From CBDDKS01 sp965230335 (GTDB lineage: Bacteria; Pseudomonadota; Gammaproteobacteria; Enterobacterales; Kangiellaceae): a stretch of DNA of 64,000 nucleotides. Shown one piece after another: positions 27,613 to 35,588 of this stretch (the first letter of the stretch is position 1; each line of letters opens with the position of its first letter). Under the pieces are notes generated by a model, which was not told the origin of the DNA, searched no databases, and saw only the letters and a program-made list of their open reading frames with translations. The translations under genes were made by a program, and so were the position numbers. The stretch is taken from positions 1,612,001 through 1,676,000 of the forward strand of contig CBDDKS010000006.1 in NCBI GenBank assembly GCA_965230335.1, given 5' to 3'.

Positions 27613-28273
27613 TGTGGATAGTATTGTAAAAACGTGTAGCATAAGAAAATCTCCGATATGTTTAATAATAGTGCGAATGAAGCTTAGCCTTTGATATTTA
27701 AAATAATACCAACCTCATAAGATTTCATCCGATTAATTGAATGTACTTTTAATCATTTGCTCTTTGTTGAAAATTATCATTGATAAGTTATTATCATAAA
27801 AGCATCAGTATCATTACAAATAAAATAAGGAAATTCAAGTTTTATTTTTTGGATTAAAATAATTCACTTTTTAAAAGTGTTCCGACTTTCTTCCCTGAAA
27901 GCCTGTCCCTTTTTTCCAGATGCTGAAAAAAGAGAGAAAAAAGCTTCATCGCTGCGCGGGCACTTGTTCAGAATGGTTATTGAGTTTTGAGTATTTCTGT
28001 TATTTACCAGTAAACTGTGATGTAAAAGAATGGCTCTATTGGTCAGTAATGATACAGAACAAATACTTGCTGTAGGCATAATAGGGGCGTTTTGCTGACT
28101 TTGCCGCTCTTGGAAAAGTCAGTCGCGATGATGACATCATCGTGAAACACTCTCTTTATATATTTTTAAAATTAGATGACTGACTCTTGTTCATTGAATC
28201 CGATGAAAATACAGTTAGTTGTATAGTACGAAATAGTTTTTGATAATTAAACAGAAGTAATTCAAAAATTAAG
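27613..28273. other. Long intergenic region holding R1 copy C
   Basis: 661 bp with no credible gene. R1 copy C occupies 27854 to 28147. The 240 bp before it is AT-rich, includes several short inverted TTATC/GATAA stretches near 27775 to 27800, and must carry the promoter of the small exported gene. The last 125 bp before the plsB stop codon show no recognised structure. Confidence 0.6.
27854..28147 (+). repeat. R1 repeat, full-length copy C
   Basis: One of two near-complete copies (about 294 bp). Order of parts: TTAAAATAATTCAC boundary; hairpin 1 around GACTTTC/GAAAG; hairpin 2 TCCCTTTTTTCC (27906 to 27917) with GAAAAAAGAG (27924 to 27933); the AGAAAAAAGC, CATCGCTGC and GGGCACTTGTTCAGAAT block; a variable middle; GGGGCGTTTTGCT; then hairpin 3 CTGACTTTGCC (28095 to 28105) with GGAAAAGTCAG (28112 to 28122). 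It ends in a small palindrome CGATGATGACATCATCG. Copy D at 42.4 kb has the same order over the same length. Confidence 0.85.
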
Positions 28274-30736
28274 TTAATTTTTTTCCTGAATTTGAATCTG
28301 CCACCAACGATTAATTTGTGAAAGGGCTTCTTGTGTTGCCAAACTCAATAATTGACGAATATCATTCTTAAAATTAATGACTTTCTCATTGATAATTATT
28401 TCATTGGCATCATTAAGGCCAATATAATCATCATCTTTTAATTGTGCGATGATATGTTGAAATAAAATATTGTCAGATGATTCGGGTGCATTGATATGAA
28501 AAAGCACGGACATTCTTTGGGTCATTTTCCGACTTTCCAATTCCAAATGTTTTCTGGAAACGGGCGCTTTATCAACATAATTGGATAATAGTGTCAGTGA
28601 AATAGCATATCTTTCCAGGGTTTCATTTAATAATGAACCCAAAGACATTAATTGGGTGAATTGAGTTGTATTGGTATGGCATCGATGGATGGTATCACCT
28701 TCAGAAAACAATAAACCTTTTTCCTGAAAGAAATGAAGATAATCTTGAATAGTGGTATTAAAGCTTTCTTGATGGTGATGTAAAAATAATTCACGTTGTA
28801 GGAAAGGATAAATACGATAACATAAAGATTGTAATTCAGTTTGTCGATACGTTGTTTTATGTCTGAAGCAGCTGGCAATCAATGATGGAATAGCAAATAG
28901 ATGAATGATATTGTTTCTATAATAAGTGAGTAGTACGGCTGCTTTTGATGGTATTTGACATAAATTACCTAGCGGATGTTCAAATTCGCTGACTGATGAT
29001 AATAAGATGGCTTGTCGTAATAATGCCTGTGATTTTTCTTTGGGTAACACTACGTCATTATGGTAAGGCACTTGTTGCAGAAGAGATAAATAAAAATCCA
29101 TTTGGTTAATGAGTTCATCTTTATCCATGGTATGACGTTGTGTAGATAAAAGAATTAAACTGGTTAGGTTGATAGAGTTAATGACAGCAGAGCTATTAAT
29201 ATTGGTCATGATTTTTTTGCCAATTTGCTCGACTTGATTTGAAAACCAAACAGGTTTTTCTTCTTTATCCTGTTGCCATTGTGGTTGGTGAGTATCAAGA
29301 TAACGATCAATATGAATAGGTTCAGCAAAGTTAACGTAGACTTTACCAAAACGTTTTTTAAGTTGTCTGCGAATTTTAAGTACTTGCCCCATGGATTCTT
29401 TTTTCTTTTTGGAGCCTTTCATTTCTTTAACATAGTTTTGTGCTTCCATGACTCTTTCATAACCAATATAAACAGGAACTAATGCAATGGGTTTTTTTGT
29501 ACCTTTACGAAAATTCTGTATGACCATGGATAACATACCAGTTTTAGGATGCAGTAATCGACCTGTACGACTGCGTCCACCTTCAGGAAAAAATTCTATG
29601 GGATACCCTTTTTCCAGTAATAAACGAAGGTAATTATTAAAAATAGCGGTGTAAAGTTTATTACCAGCAAAACTGCGACGTATAAAGAAAGCGCCACAGC
29701 CACGAAAAATACTGCCTACGGGCCAAAAATTTAAATTAATACCTGCAGCGATATGTGGTGGAACCAATCCTTCGTAGTACAAAAGATAAGACATTAATAA
29801 ATAGTCCATATGACTGCGATGACAAGGAACATAAACCAGTTCGTGATCTTTAGCCAAAGTTTGAATACGATCAGAATGTGTGATAACAATACCATCAAAT
29901 ATTTTATTCCATAACCAACTGAGTAATTTTCCAAAGGCTCTTATGGTCGTGTAAGAATAATTAGCAATAATTTCATCAGCATATTTATAGGCTATTTTTT
30001 TGTTATCATCATAGGTTGTATTGGCTTGGCGTTGTTCTCTTTGAATGGCCTGGATAACATCATCCTGCGCTAAAACACCGGTGATCATTTCTTTCCGATC
30101 AGCCAGTAATGGTCCCATAGCTGCTTTTTTTTGTCGATGATAGTAAACACGAAGCACTCTTGTTAATTTGCGAGCAGGATCTTTATGATGCGATTGTATT
30201 TTTAGATTATCCAATTCTAATGGTTTGCCAAATTGCAAAAAACTATTCCTTCCCTGAAATAATAAAATAAATAACTTTCTAAATCGACTGGCACTTTCTG
30301 TATCATAAAAAAACAAGCGAAAAATAGACTTTTCTTTACCAGGATTTCTTCCCCAGAAAATAGAAATAGGGATCAGTTGATATTGATCCAATTCATCATT
30401 TTTATGTTCAATAATATAACGAAAAAGTTTTTGATATTTATTGATATTGTCATGACGTAACCCTAAAAAAGTTTTCTTTTGTAAAAAGAAAACTGTGCCA
30501 TTGGATATTTGAAGGGAGTTTTTATCAATAATTTTTGGCTTTGGTAAGTTATATTTTTCACATTCCTGCTCTAACATACCAAAACTGCTGGCACTTCGTG
30601 TTTTTAAAATATAAACAATGGGTTTGTTGGTGTCTATTTCCAGAGTATCTATAGGATTTTCTGGTAAAACTTTTATCCGCACAAGTAGTTTAAGTGGGAT
30701 ATTAATTAACCGATAATATATTCTTTGCAGTAACAT
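28274..30736 (-). CDS. plsB: Glycerol-3-phosphate 1-O-acyltransferase PlsB
   Basis: Inner-membrane acyltransferase that makes lysophosphatidic acid, the first committed step of phospholipid synthesis. The HX4D catalytic motif VPCHRSHMDYLLMSYLL lies near residue 305. Further acyltransferase blocks are GCGAFFIRRSF, FFPEGGRSRTGRLLHPKTGML and ALVPVYIGYERVME. The open frame extends to 30766, but the ATG at 30736 (MLLQRIYYRLINIPLKLLV) aligns with the E. coli start and has AAGG 7 bases upstream. This gives 820 residues, near the 807 of E. coli. It starts 13 bp after the stop of the upstream PLP decarboxylase gene, so the two are probably one transcript. Confidence 0.95.
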   Translation of the reverse strand: MLLQRIYYRLINIPLKLLVRIKVLPENPIDTLEIDTNKPIVYILKTRSASSFGMLEQECEKYNLPKPKIIDKNSLQISNGTVFFLQKKTFLGLRHDNINKYQKLFRYIIEHKNDELDQYQLIPISIFWGRNPGKEKSIFRLFFYDTESASRFRKLFILLFQGRNSFLQFGKPLELDNLKIQSHHKDPARKLTRVLRVYYHRQKKAAMGPLLADRKEMITGVLAQDDVIQAIQREQRQANTTYDDNKKIAYKYADEIIANYSYTTIRAFGKLLSWLWNKIFDGIVITHSDRIQTLAKDHELVYVPCHRSHMDYLLMSYLLYYEGLVPPHIAAGINLNFWPVGSIFRGCGAFFIRRSFAGNKLYTAIFNNYLRLLLEKGYPIEFFPEGGRSRTGRLLHPKTGMLSMVIQNFRKGTKKPIALVPVYIGYERVMEAQNYVKEMKGSKKKKESMGQVLKIRRQLKKRFGKVYVNFAEPIHIDRYLDTHQPQWQQDKEEKPVWFSNQVEQIGKKIMTNINSSAVINSINLTSLILLSTQRHTMDKDELINQMDFYLSLLQQVPYHNDVVLPKEKSQALLRQAILLSSVSEFEHPLGNLCQIPSKAAVLLTYYRNNIIHLFAIPSLIASCFRHKTTYRQTELQSLCYRIYPFLQRELFLHHHQESFNTTIQDYLHFFQEKGLLFSEGDTIHRCHTNTTQFTQLMSLGSLLNETLERYAISLTLLSNYVDKAPVSRKHLELESRKMTQRMSVLFHINAPESSDNILFQHIIAQLKDDDYIGLNDANEIIINEKVINFKNDIRQLLSLATQEALSQINRWWQIQIQEKN

Positions 30737-30749
30737 AACTAAACCTTGA

Positions 30750-31985
30750 TTAAACCAGTACTTCAATAGGATAAGGATGGCTTAGAAAATCTTTTGGGCT
30801 TGCACTATAACCATAAGCGCCTGATTGATAAATAACAACCCAATCACCAATATTGGCTAAAGGCAATTCAACTTTATTTGCCAAAACATCCAGAGGTGTA
30901 CATAACGGACCAACAATGTGTGTAGAAACTTCCTCTGAAATATTCATTTTGTTACCAATAGATACGGGAAAGTTACGTCGAATCACTTGTCCAAAATTAC
31001 CACTGGCTGCCAGATGATGATGTAATCCGCCATTTACAATTAAAAAGTTTTCTCCCCGGGATTGTTTTTTATCAATGACTTTACAAATATAAAGTCCTGA
31101 TTCACCAACAATAAAACGTCCTAATTCCAGTATGATTTGTGTTGAGGAAAATGATGCTTGATACTGTGCCATGAGTTGTTGCAATCCTTTCCCAAGGGCA
31201 GTGATATCAAGAGGTGTGTCTCCTGGAAAATAAGGAATACCTAAACCACCGCCAATATTAAGCATAGGCAAAGGACGCTGAATGTCTTGCATTAACTGAT
31301 TCGCTAATTCAAAAATATGTTTAAAATTATTAAGTAGTAATTCGGTATTCAGATTTTGTGAACCAGTAAAAATATGGAAGCCATGAAAATCGATACAGTG
31401 ATCATCCAGCGTTTTTACAATATTGACAACTTCCTCAGAATCAATACCAAATTGCTGAGAACCGCCTCCCATTTTCATTCCCGATGCTTTTGATTCAAAA
31501 TCAGGGTTAACCCGAATGGCTATTTTGGCTTTCTTGTGCAAGACTTTTGTGAGTTTGATAATGGTGCTTAATTCATGCTGTGATTCAACATGAATAACAA
31601 TACCTGAAGCAATAGCCATACGCAGTTCTTGCTCATGCTTTCCTGGTCCTGCAAAACTGATATTGGACGGTTCAATACCGGTATTTAATGCCAAACGCAA
31701 TTCTTTTGCAGAAGCGACATCCAATCCATCGGTTAATGGTTGAATCAGATTCAGAACTTCTGGCATAGGGTTGGCTTTAACAGCGTAATGAATGCTGATA
31801 TTTTGGGGCATTGCTTCACGCAGTTCTTTAATTTTTTGTTGAATAACGGAACGATCATAGGCATAAAAAGGTGAATGACCAACGCGTTCAACTAATTGAG
31901 ATAATGGAATCTGATTAATCAACAACTCTTGCTGGTTGACTGTAAAATAAGGTGACGGTCTATGTTCAGGTTTCTGCGATATCAT
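30750..31985 (-). CDS. PLP-dependent decarboxylase, exosortase-A-associated type
   Basis: Fold-type III PLP decarboxylase related to diaminopimelate and ornithine decarboxylases. FYAYDRSVI, IHYAVKANPMPEVL (PLP lysine about residue 69), GLDVASAKEL, SFAGPGKHEQEL, FHIFTGSQNL, the glycine-rich LNIGGGLGIPYFPGD and VGPLCTPLDVLA are in place. The cysteine of the last block is the usual catalytic one. It lies next to an AMP-forming acyl-CoA ligase, the pairing typical of genes annotated as exosortase A system-associated decarboxylase (TIGR03099) and ligase (TIGR03098). The subfamily is assigned from this pairing and sequence feel; lysA itself is the main alternative. Substrate unknown. Confidence 0.78.
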   Translation of the reverse strand: MISQKPEHRPSPYFTVNQQELLINQIPLSQLVERVGHSPFYAYDRSVIQQKIKELREAMPQNISIHYAVKANPMPEVLNLIQPLTDGLDVASAKELRLALNTGIEPSNISFAGPGKHEQELRMAIASGIVIHVESQHELSTIIKLTKVLHKKAKIAIRVNPDFESKASGMKMGGGSQQFGIDSEEVVNIVKTLDDHCIDFHGFHIFTGSQNLNTELLLNNFKHIFELANQLMQDIQRPLPMLNIGGGLGIPYFPGDTPLDITALGKGLQQLMAQYQASFSSTQIILELGRFIVGESGLYICKVIDKKQSRGENFLIVNGGLHHHLAASGNFGQVIRRNFPVSIGNKMNISEEVSTHIVGPLCTPLDVLANKVELPLANIGDWVVIYQSGAYGYSASPKDFLSHPYPIEVLV

Positions 31986-32051
31986 TGTATGGATGATGAT
32001 AAAAATGAAAAAATAAAATAGCTCAAAAAGAACTCAATGGTATTTACTGGC

Positions 32052-33635
32052 TTAACCTATAAAAGATAAACAGGCTCTAGTAACAGCTGGCCGATCAATT
32101 TTACCATTAGGTGTCATGGGAAGCGAATCACAAAGAATAATTTGTTTCGGTTGCATATAATTAGGTAATTTATCCATACAGTAATGACGGAAGTCTGACT
32201 CATTCCAATCTTCGGTAGATATCAGAACAAGGGCCAGCGTGATACTTTCTCCAAGGGCTTCATCAGGTTGACCAATGGCTACAGCTTGTTTAATGCAGGA
32301 AAAATTAAGTACAAGGCTTTCAATTTCTTCAGGGCTAATACGATAGCCGGATGATTTGATCATGGCATCTTCACGACCAACAAAATATAAGAACCCCTCT
32401 TCGTCCCGATAAACCTGATCACCTGACCAAACAACACGTTCTTGATGAGACAGCGGTAAAGAAGATTTTAAAGGACGAAATCGCTCTTTATTTTTTTCGG
32501 GTGCATTCCAATAACCCAAACTGACATGTACACCTCTATGTACCAGTTCTCCTATTTCATTTGCCTCACAAAGGGAGCCATCCTGACGTGCTACAAAAAC
32601 ATCAGCATTGGGTATGGCTTTGCCAATAGAGTCGGGTCTGTGGTGAATGTCACTGGGTGGCAAATAAGTACTGCGAAAGGCTTCCGTTAAACCATACATA
32701 AGAAAAGCTTGTGTATTAGGTAGCCGTTGTTGCAATTTTTGTAGGGTTGCTTTGGCAAGTTTACCGCCACTGTTTGTCCAATAACGTAATTGTTTTTTTG
32801 CGGTTTCTGACCAATCCAAATGAGCCATCTGTTGCCACAAACTGGGCACGCCAGCAAGCCCTGTAATTTGATATTGTTCTATGGCCTGAATCACATCTTT
32901 CGGAAATAGATAATCTAATAAAACCACACTGGCGCCTTTGGAAAAAGCTGTGGTTAATTGGCTTAATCCATAATCAAAGCTGAATGGTAGTACAGCAAGT
33001 AAGCGGTCATTATGTGAATTATTCAGATACTGAGTCACACTGTGTGCACCAGCAACCATATTGGCATGGGAAAGTACAACACCTTTGGGCAACCCAGTAC
33101 TGCCTGAAGTATATAAGATAGCGGCAATATCCTGATCGATTCGATGAAGAAAAGGGGTTTCTGGTGCTTGTAAGAATGTTTGCCATTGATGTAAGTGGAT
33201 ATTGTTCAATGAATCTTTGTCAAACGTACCTTTTTTATTATCATCACAAATAATAATATGCTTTAAACTTTTGATATGAGAAAGTTCATCAGAACAGGTT
33301 TGCCAACGCTGTTCAGAAGTAACAAGAATACTGGCTTCACAATTTTGAATAATATGTTTGACTTGTTGAGACTTTAAAAGAGGATTAATAGGAACAGCGA
33401 TACCGCCAGCAAGTTGACTGCCAAACAGGGCAGCAATGGTTTCTATTTGTTTGGGTAAATAAATAGCAACACGTTGATCCTGAGAAAAACCTAGTCCATT
33501 GAACCCATAAGCAACTGCTTTTGTAAGCTGCCATAGCATGGTATAAGAGACTTGCTCCTTTTTATGGAATACGGCTGTTTTTTCTCCAAATTGATGGCTG
33601 CTGTCTCTGATAAAGTGATGGAGTAAATAGGACAT
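32052..33635 (-). CDS. AMP-forming acyl-CoA ligase, exosortase-A-associated type
   Basis: ANL-superfamily adenylate-forming ligase. P-loop-like motif ILYTSGSTGLPKGVVLSH, LMYGLTEAFRSTYLPP, WSGDQVYRDEEGFLYFVGREDAMIKSSGYRISPEEIE and the C-terminal catalytic lysine in TPNGKIDRP are all present. The open frame reaches to 33713, but the ATG at 33635 (MSYLLHHFIRDSSHQFG) starts the usual first helix and gives 527 residues. Its last eight codons (RACLSFIG) lie inside R2 repeat copy 4, so the natural C-terminus appears to have been replaced by repeat-derived residues. It is 66 bp upstream of the decarboxylase gene on the same strand. Substrate unknown. Confidence 0.82.
   Translation of the reverse strand: MSYLLHHFIRDSSHQFGEKTAVFHKKEQVSYTMLWQLTKAVAYGFNGLGFSQDQRVAIYLPKQIETIAALFGSQLAGGIAVPINPLLKSQQVKHIIQNCEASILVTSEQRWQTCSDELSHIKSLKHIIICDDNKKGTFDKDSLNNIHLHQWQTFLQAPETPFLHRIDQDIAAILYTSGSTGLPKGVVLSHANMVAGAHSVTQYLNNSHNDRLLAVLPFSFDYGLSQLTTAFSKGASVVLLDYLFPKDVIQAIEQYQITGLAGVPSLWQQMAHLDWSETAKKQLRYWTNSGGKLAKATLQKLQQRLPNTQAFLMYGLTEAFRSTYLPPSDIHHRPDSIGKAIPNADVFVARQDGSLCEANEIGELVHRGVHVSLGYWNAPEKNKERFRPLKSSLPLSHQERVVWSGDQVYRDEEGFLYFVGREDAMIKSSGYRISPEEIESLVLNFSCIKQAVAIGQPDEALGESITLALVLISTEDWNESDFRHYCMDKLPNYMQPKQIILCDSLPMTPNGKIDRPAVTRACLSFIG
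32057..32080 (-). repeat. R2 half-palindrome, copy 4, inside the ligase 3' end
   Basis: Read on the minus strand it matches the R2 consensus with one mismatch at the first base. It lies within the coding sequence and encodes residues of the C-terminal RACLSFIG, just before the TAA stop at 32052 to 32054. Confidence 0.8.
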
Positions 33636-33761
33636 AAATGAATGTTTGTAATGACAAATCCAAATAAAGCGAGTTTGAGTATATACTAAACCTAACTTGA
33701 GATAAATGGTCATCTCTCAGTTATGCCAGTATAAAATATATACGGAGAAGTCTCATTTTAA

Positions 33762-33785
33762 CTATAAAAGATCAACAGCCCCTAA
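33762..33785 (-). repeat. R2 half-palindrome, copy 5
   Basis: 21 of 24 bases match the R2 consensus on the minus strand, starting TTAGGGGCTGTT. It lies about 125 bp before the ligase gene start on the same strand, in the region shared with the divergent VanZ gene, which may affect the leader of either gene. Confidence 0.6.
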
Positions 33786-33930
33786 CAGACCCCAAACATA
33801 TTTTGACAATATATTTCATTATAAAAGAGGTTAGTGTAGCATTAGACATCAAGAATAACCTCTCTTTAAAGGCCCGGTACTCCTCAGCTGTTTTTGTTAC
33901 GTTATTTGTGCTTTTGGGAAATCAACTGAC

Positions 33931-35082
33931 ATGCGTTTTATTTTTGTTCTGATTGTTATATTAATTGGTTATGGTTCTTTATATCCGTTCAATTTTCATG
34001 AGGCACATTTGTCGAATATTAATTTTTTACAATGGCTGTTTAATTGGGAACATAGAACAACCCGGGGTGATATTTTGGGTAATGTATTGCTATTTATTCC
34101 TTTTGGTTTTTTTGGTGCTTTATCGTTACGTAAACAATTGCAGAAAAATTTTTGGTTTTGGTCGTTGCTATTTATTGTTTCGGGTGTCAGTTACGCACTT
34201 TTCTTGCAGGTTTTACAAATCTATTTACCAAGCAGAGTGTCTACATCGGGAGATGCATTATTCAACTTATTAGGACTCATGTTAGGCTTTTGTTTTTCGG
34301 TATTTATTGCCAGTCGGCATTTGGCGCATTGGCTAGATAATGACAACTTGGTTGCACATTTGTCGATACCACTGATTTTATGTATTTGCTGGTTAAGTTA
34401 TCAATTGTTTCCTTTTATTCCATCACTGGATTTTCAGGAAATTAAAAATAGCATCAAAGCGTCAATCAATTTGCGGTCTTTGAATCTATGGGACATTACT
34501 GATCGTTTGATTCTCTGGACGGTGTTTTGGTATTGCCTGGATAAAACTCATTTGATAAAAATCAATACATGGAAGGCGATTGGCTTTCTGGTGGGTTTAT
34601 ATGTCATTGAGTTACTTATTATGCATAATCATATGTCGCTTAACAGTTTAATTGCGGGATTATGCTCTTGTTTTATTATTTTCAAATTGAATAGGATACC
34701 TCATCAATGGTTGACGCTACTGCTCATTTGTTTGATTGTTGTTAGAGGATTGTATCCTTTTCATTTTCGTGACGATGCTGTGGTATTTCAATGGATGCCA
34801 TTTATTGGCTTTTTAGAGGGGAGCATGTGGCGAAACAGTTATGTTTTGTTTGAAAAACTCTTTATATATGGTGCTGCTTATTATGTCATGACGGAATGGA
34901 TTGGAGATAAACGAAAGAGCATTTTATGGATCTCCTGTATATTATTGATTATTGAAATATTGCAGGTGTGGATTATCAATCGTACACCTGAAATTACGGA
35001 TCCGATTTTGGCCATATTAATGGGCGTGGGTTTTATGCGGTTAAGTCATGTTTCCAAAAGAAAAACCTTATTAGGTGTTTAA
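33931..35082 (+). CDS. VanZ-like membrane protein with two tandem VanZ-type halves
   Basis: A 383-residue integral membrane protein with about ten hydrophobic segments. The N-terminal half has the VanZ-like blocks YGSLYPFNF, RGDILGNVLLFIPFGFFGAL and LQVLQIYLPSRVSTSGDALFNLLGLMLG. The second half repeats the plan with RGLYPFHFRDD, WRNSYVLFEKLFIYGAAYYVM and EILQVWIINRTPEITDPILAILMG. I infer a duplication of the VanZ fold. Proteins of this family accompany exosortase and polysaccharide gene sets as well as glycopeptide resistance. Here it is divergent from the exosortase-A-associated pair, with 295 bp between start codons. No function is established. Confidence 0.75.
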   Translation: MRFIFVLIVILIGYGSLYPFNFHEAHLSNINFLQWLFNWEHRTTRGDILGNVLLFIPFGFFGALSLRKQLQKNFWFWSLLFIVSGVSYALFLQVLQIYLPSRVSTSGDALFNLLGLMLGFCFSVFIASRHLAHWLDNDNLVAHLSIPLILCICWLSYQLFPFIPSLDFQEIKNSIKASINLRSLNLWDITDRLILWTVFWYCLDKTHLIKINTWKAIGFLVGLYVIELLIMHNHMSLNSLIAGLCSCFIIFKLNRIPHQWLTLLLICLIVVRGLYPFHFRDDAVVFQWMPFIGFLEGSMWRNSYVLFEKLFIYGAAYYVMTEWIGDKRKSILWISCILLIIEILQVWIINRTPEITDPILAILMGVGFMRLSHVSKRKTLLGV

Positions 35083-35278
35083 AGAGCATTTCCCTAAAAA
35101 ACCTTATTTATCAATAGGTTAAATAATATTTGCTGGATGGAAATTTGTCAAATGCAAGATGACTATTGAAAAGTGAGGTCAAGAAGAGTAGGATCCGCCA
35201 TCCCTATGAATACACAGATGGTGTTTGGGCTTTATTCAGTACCAGATGGCGATCTGCTTTTTTATGAGAAATCCTGTT

Positions 35279-35491
35279 ATGAGACAAGGTATACATCCAA
35301 AATATGAAACAATTACAGCGACGTGCAGTTGTGGTAATGTAATTAATGTAGGCTCAACGTTATGTAAAGATTTAACACTTGATATTTGTTCTGCCTGCCA
35401 TCCGTTTTTTACTGGAACACAAAAAATGATAGACTCTGGAGGGCGTGTCGATAAATTCCGTAAGCGCTTTGGAGCCAGAGCCAAGAAATAA
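35279..35491 (+). CDS. rpmE: Large ribosomal subunit protein bL31
   Basis: A 70-residue ribosomal protein of the zinc-binding type: CSCGN (cysteines about 16 and 18) and CSACHPF (about 37 and 40) form the four-cysteine site. IHPKYETITATCSCGNVI and HPFFTGTQKMIDSGGRVDKFRKRFG are diagnostic. The open frame extends upstream to 35225, but the ATG at 35279 (MRQGIHPKYE) gives the standard length; an in-frame ATG five codons earlier is possible. It is followed by a strong intrinsic terminator and then priA, the common neighbour of rpmE in gammaproteobacteria. Confidence 0.95.
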   Translation: MRQGIHPKYETITATCSCGNVINVGSTLCKDLTLDICSACHPFFTGTQKMIDSGGRVDKFRKRFGARAKK

Positions 35492-35509
35492 CTTATTCCA
35501 TGTTTTAAT

Positions 35510-35537
35510 AAAAAAAGCGCTATTCAGCGCTTTTTTT
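35510..35537 (+). terminator. Intrinsic terminator after rpmE
   Basis: The stem GCGCT/AGCGC with loop ATTC is flanked by a 7-A run before and a 7-T run after (AAAAAAAGCGCT and AGCGCTTTTTTT). It starts 18 bp past the rpmE stop codon. Confidence 0.93.
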
Positions 35538-35588
35538 ATAGGAGTATGATAGAGCAGAATAACGACAAAATAGCAGATCCTGATTAAC

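Noticed and set aside
27864..28079. 71-residue minus-strand open frame
   Set aside because: It lies wholly inside R1 copy C, and the translated sequence follows the repeat's hairpins. It is an artefact of the repeat, as is the 65-residue frame in copy B.
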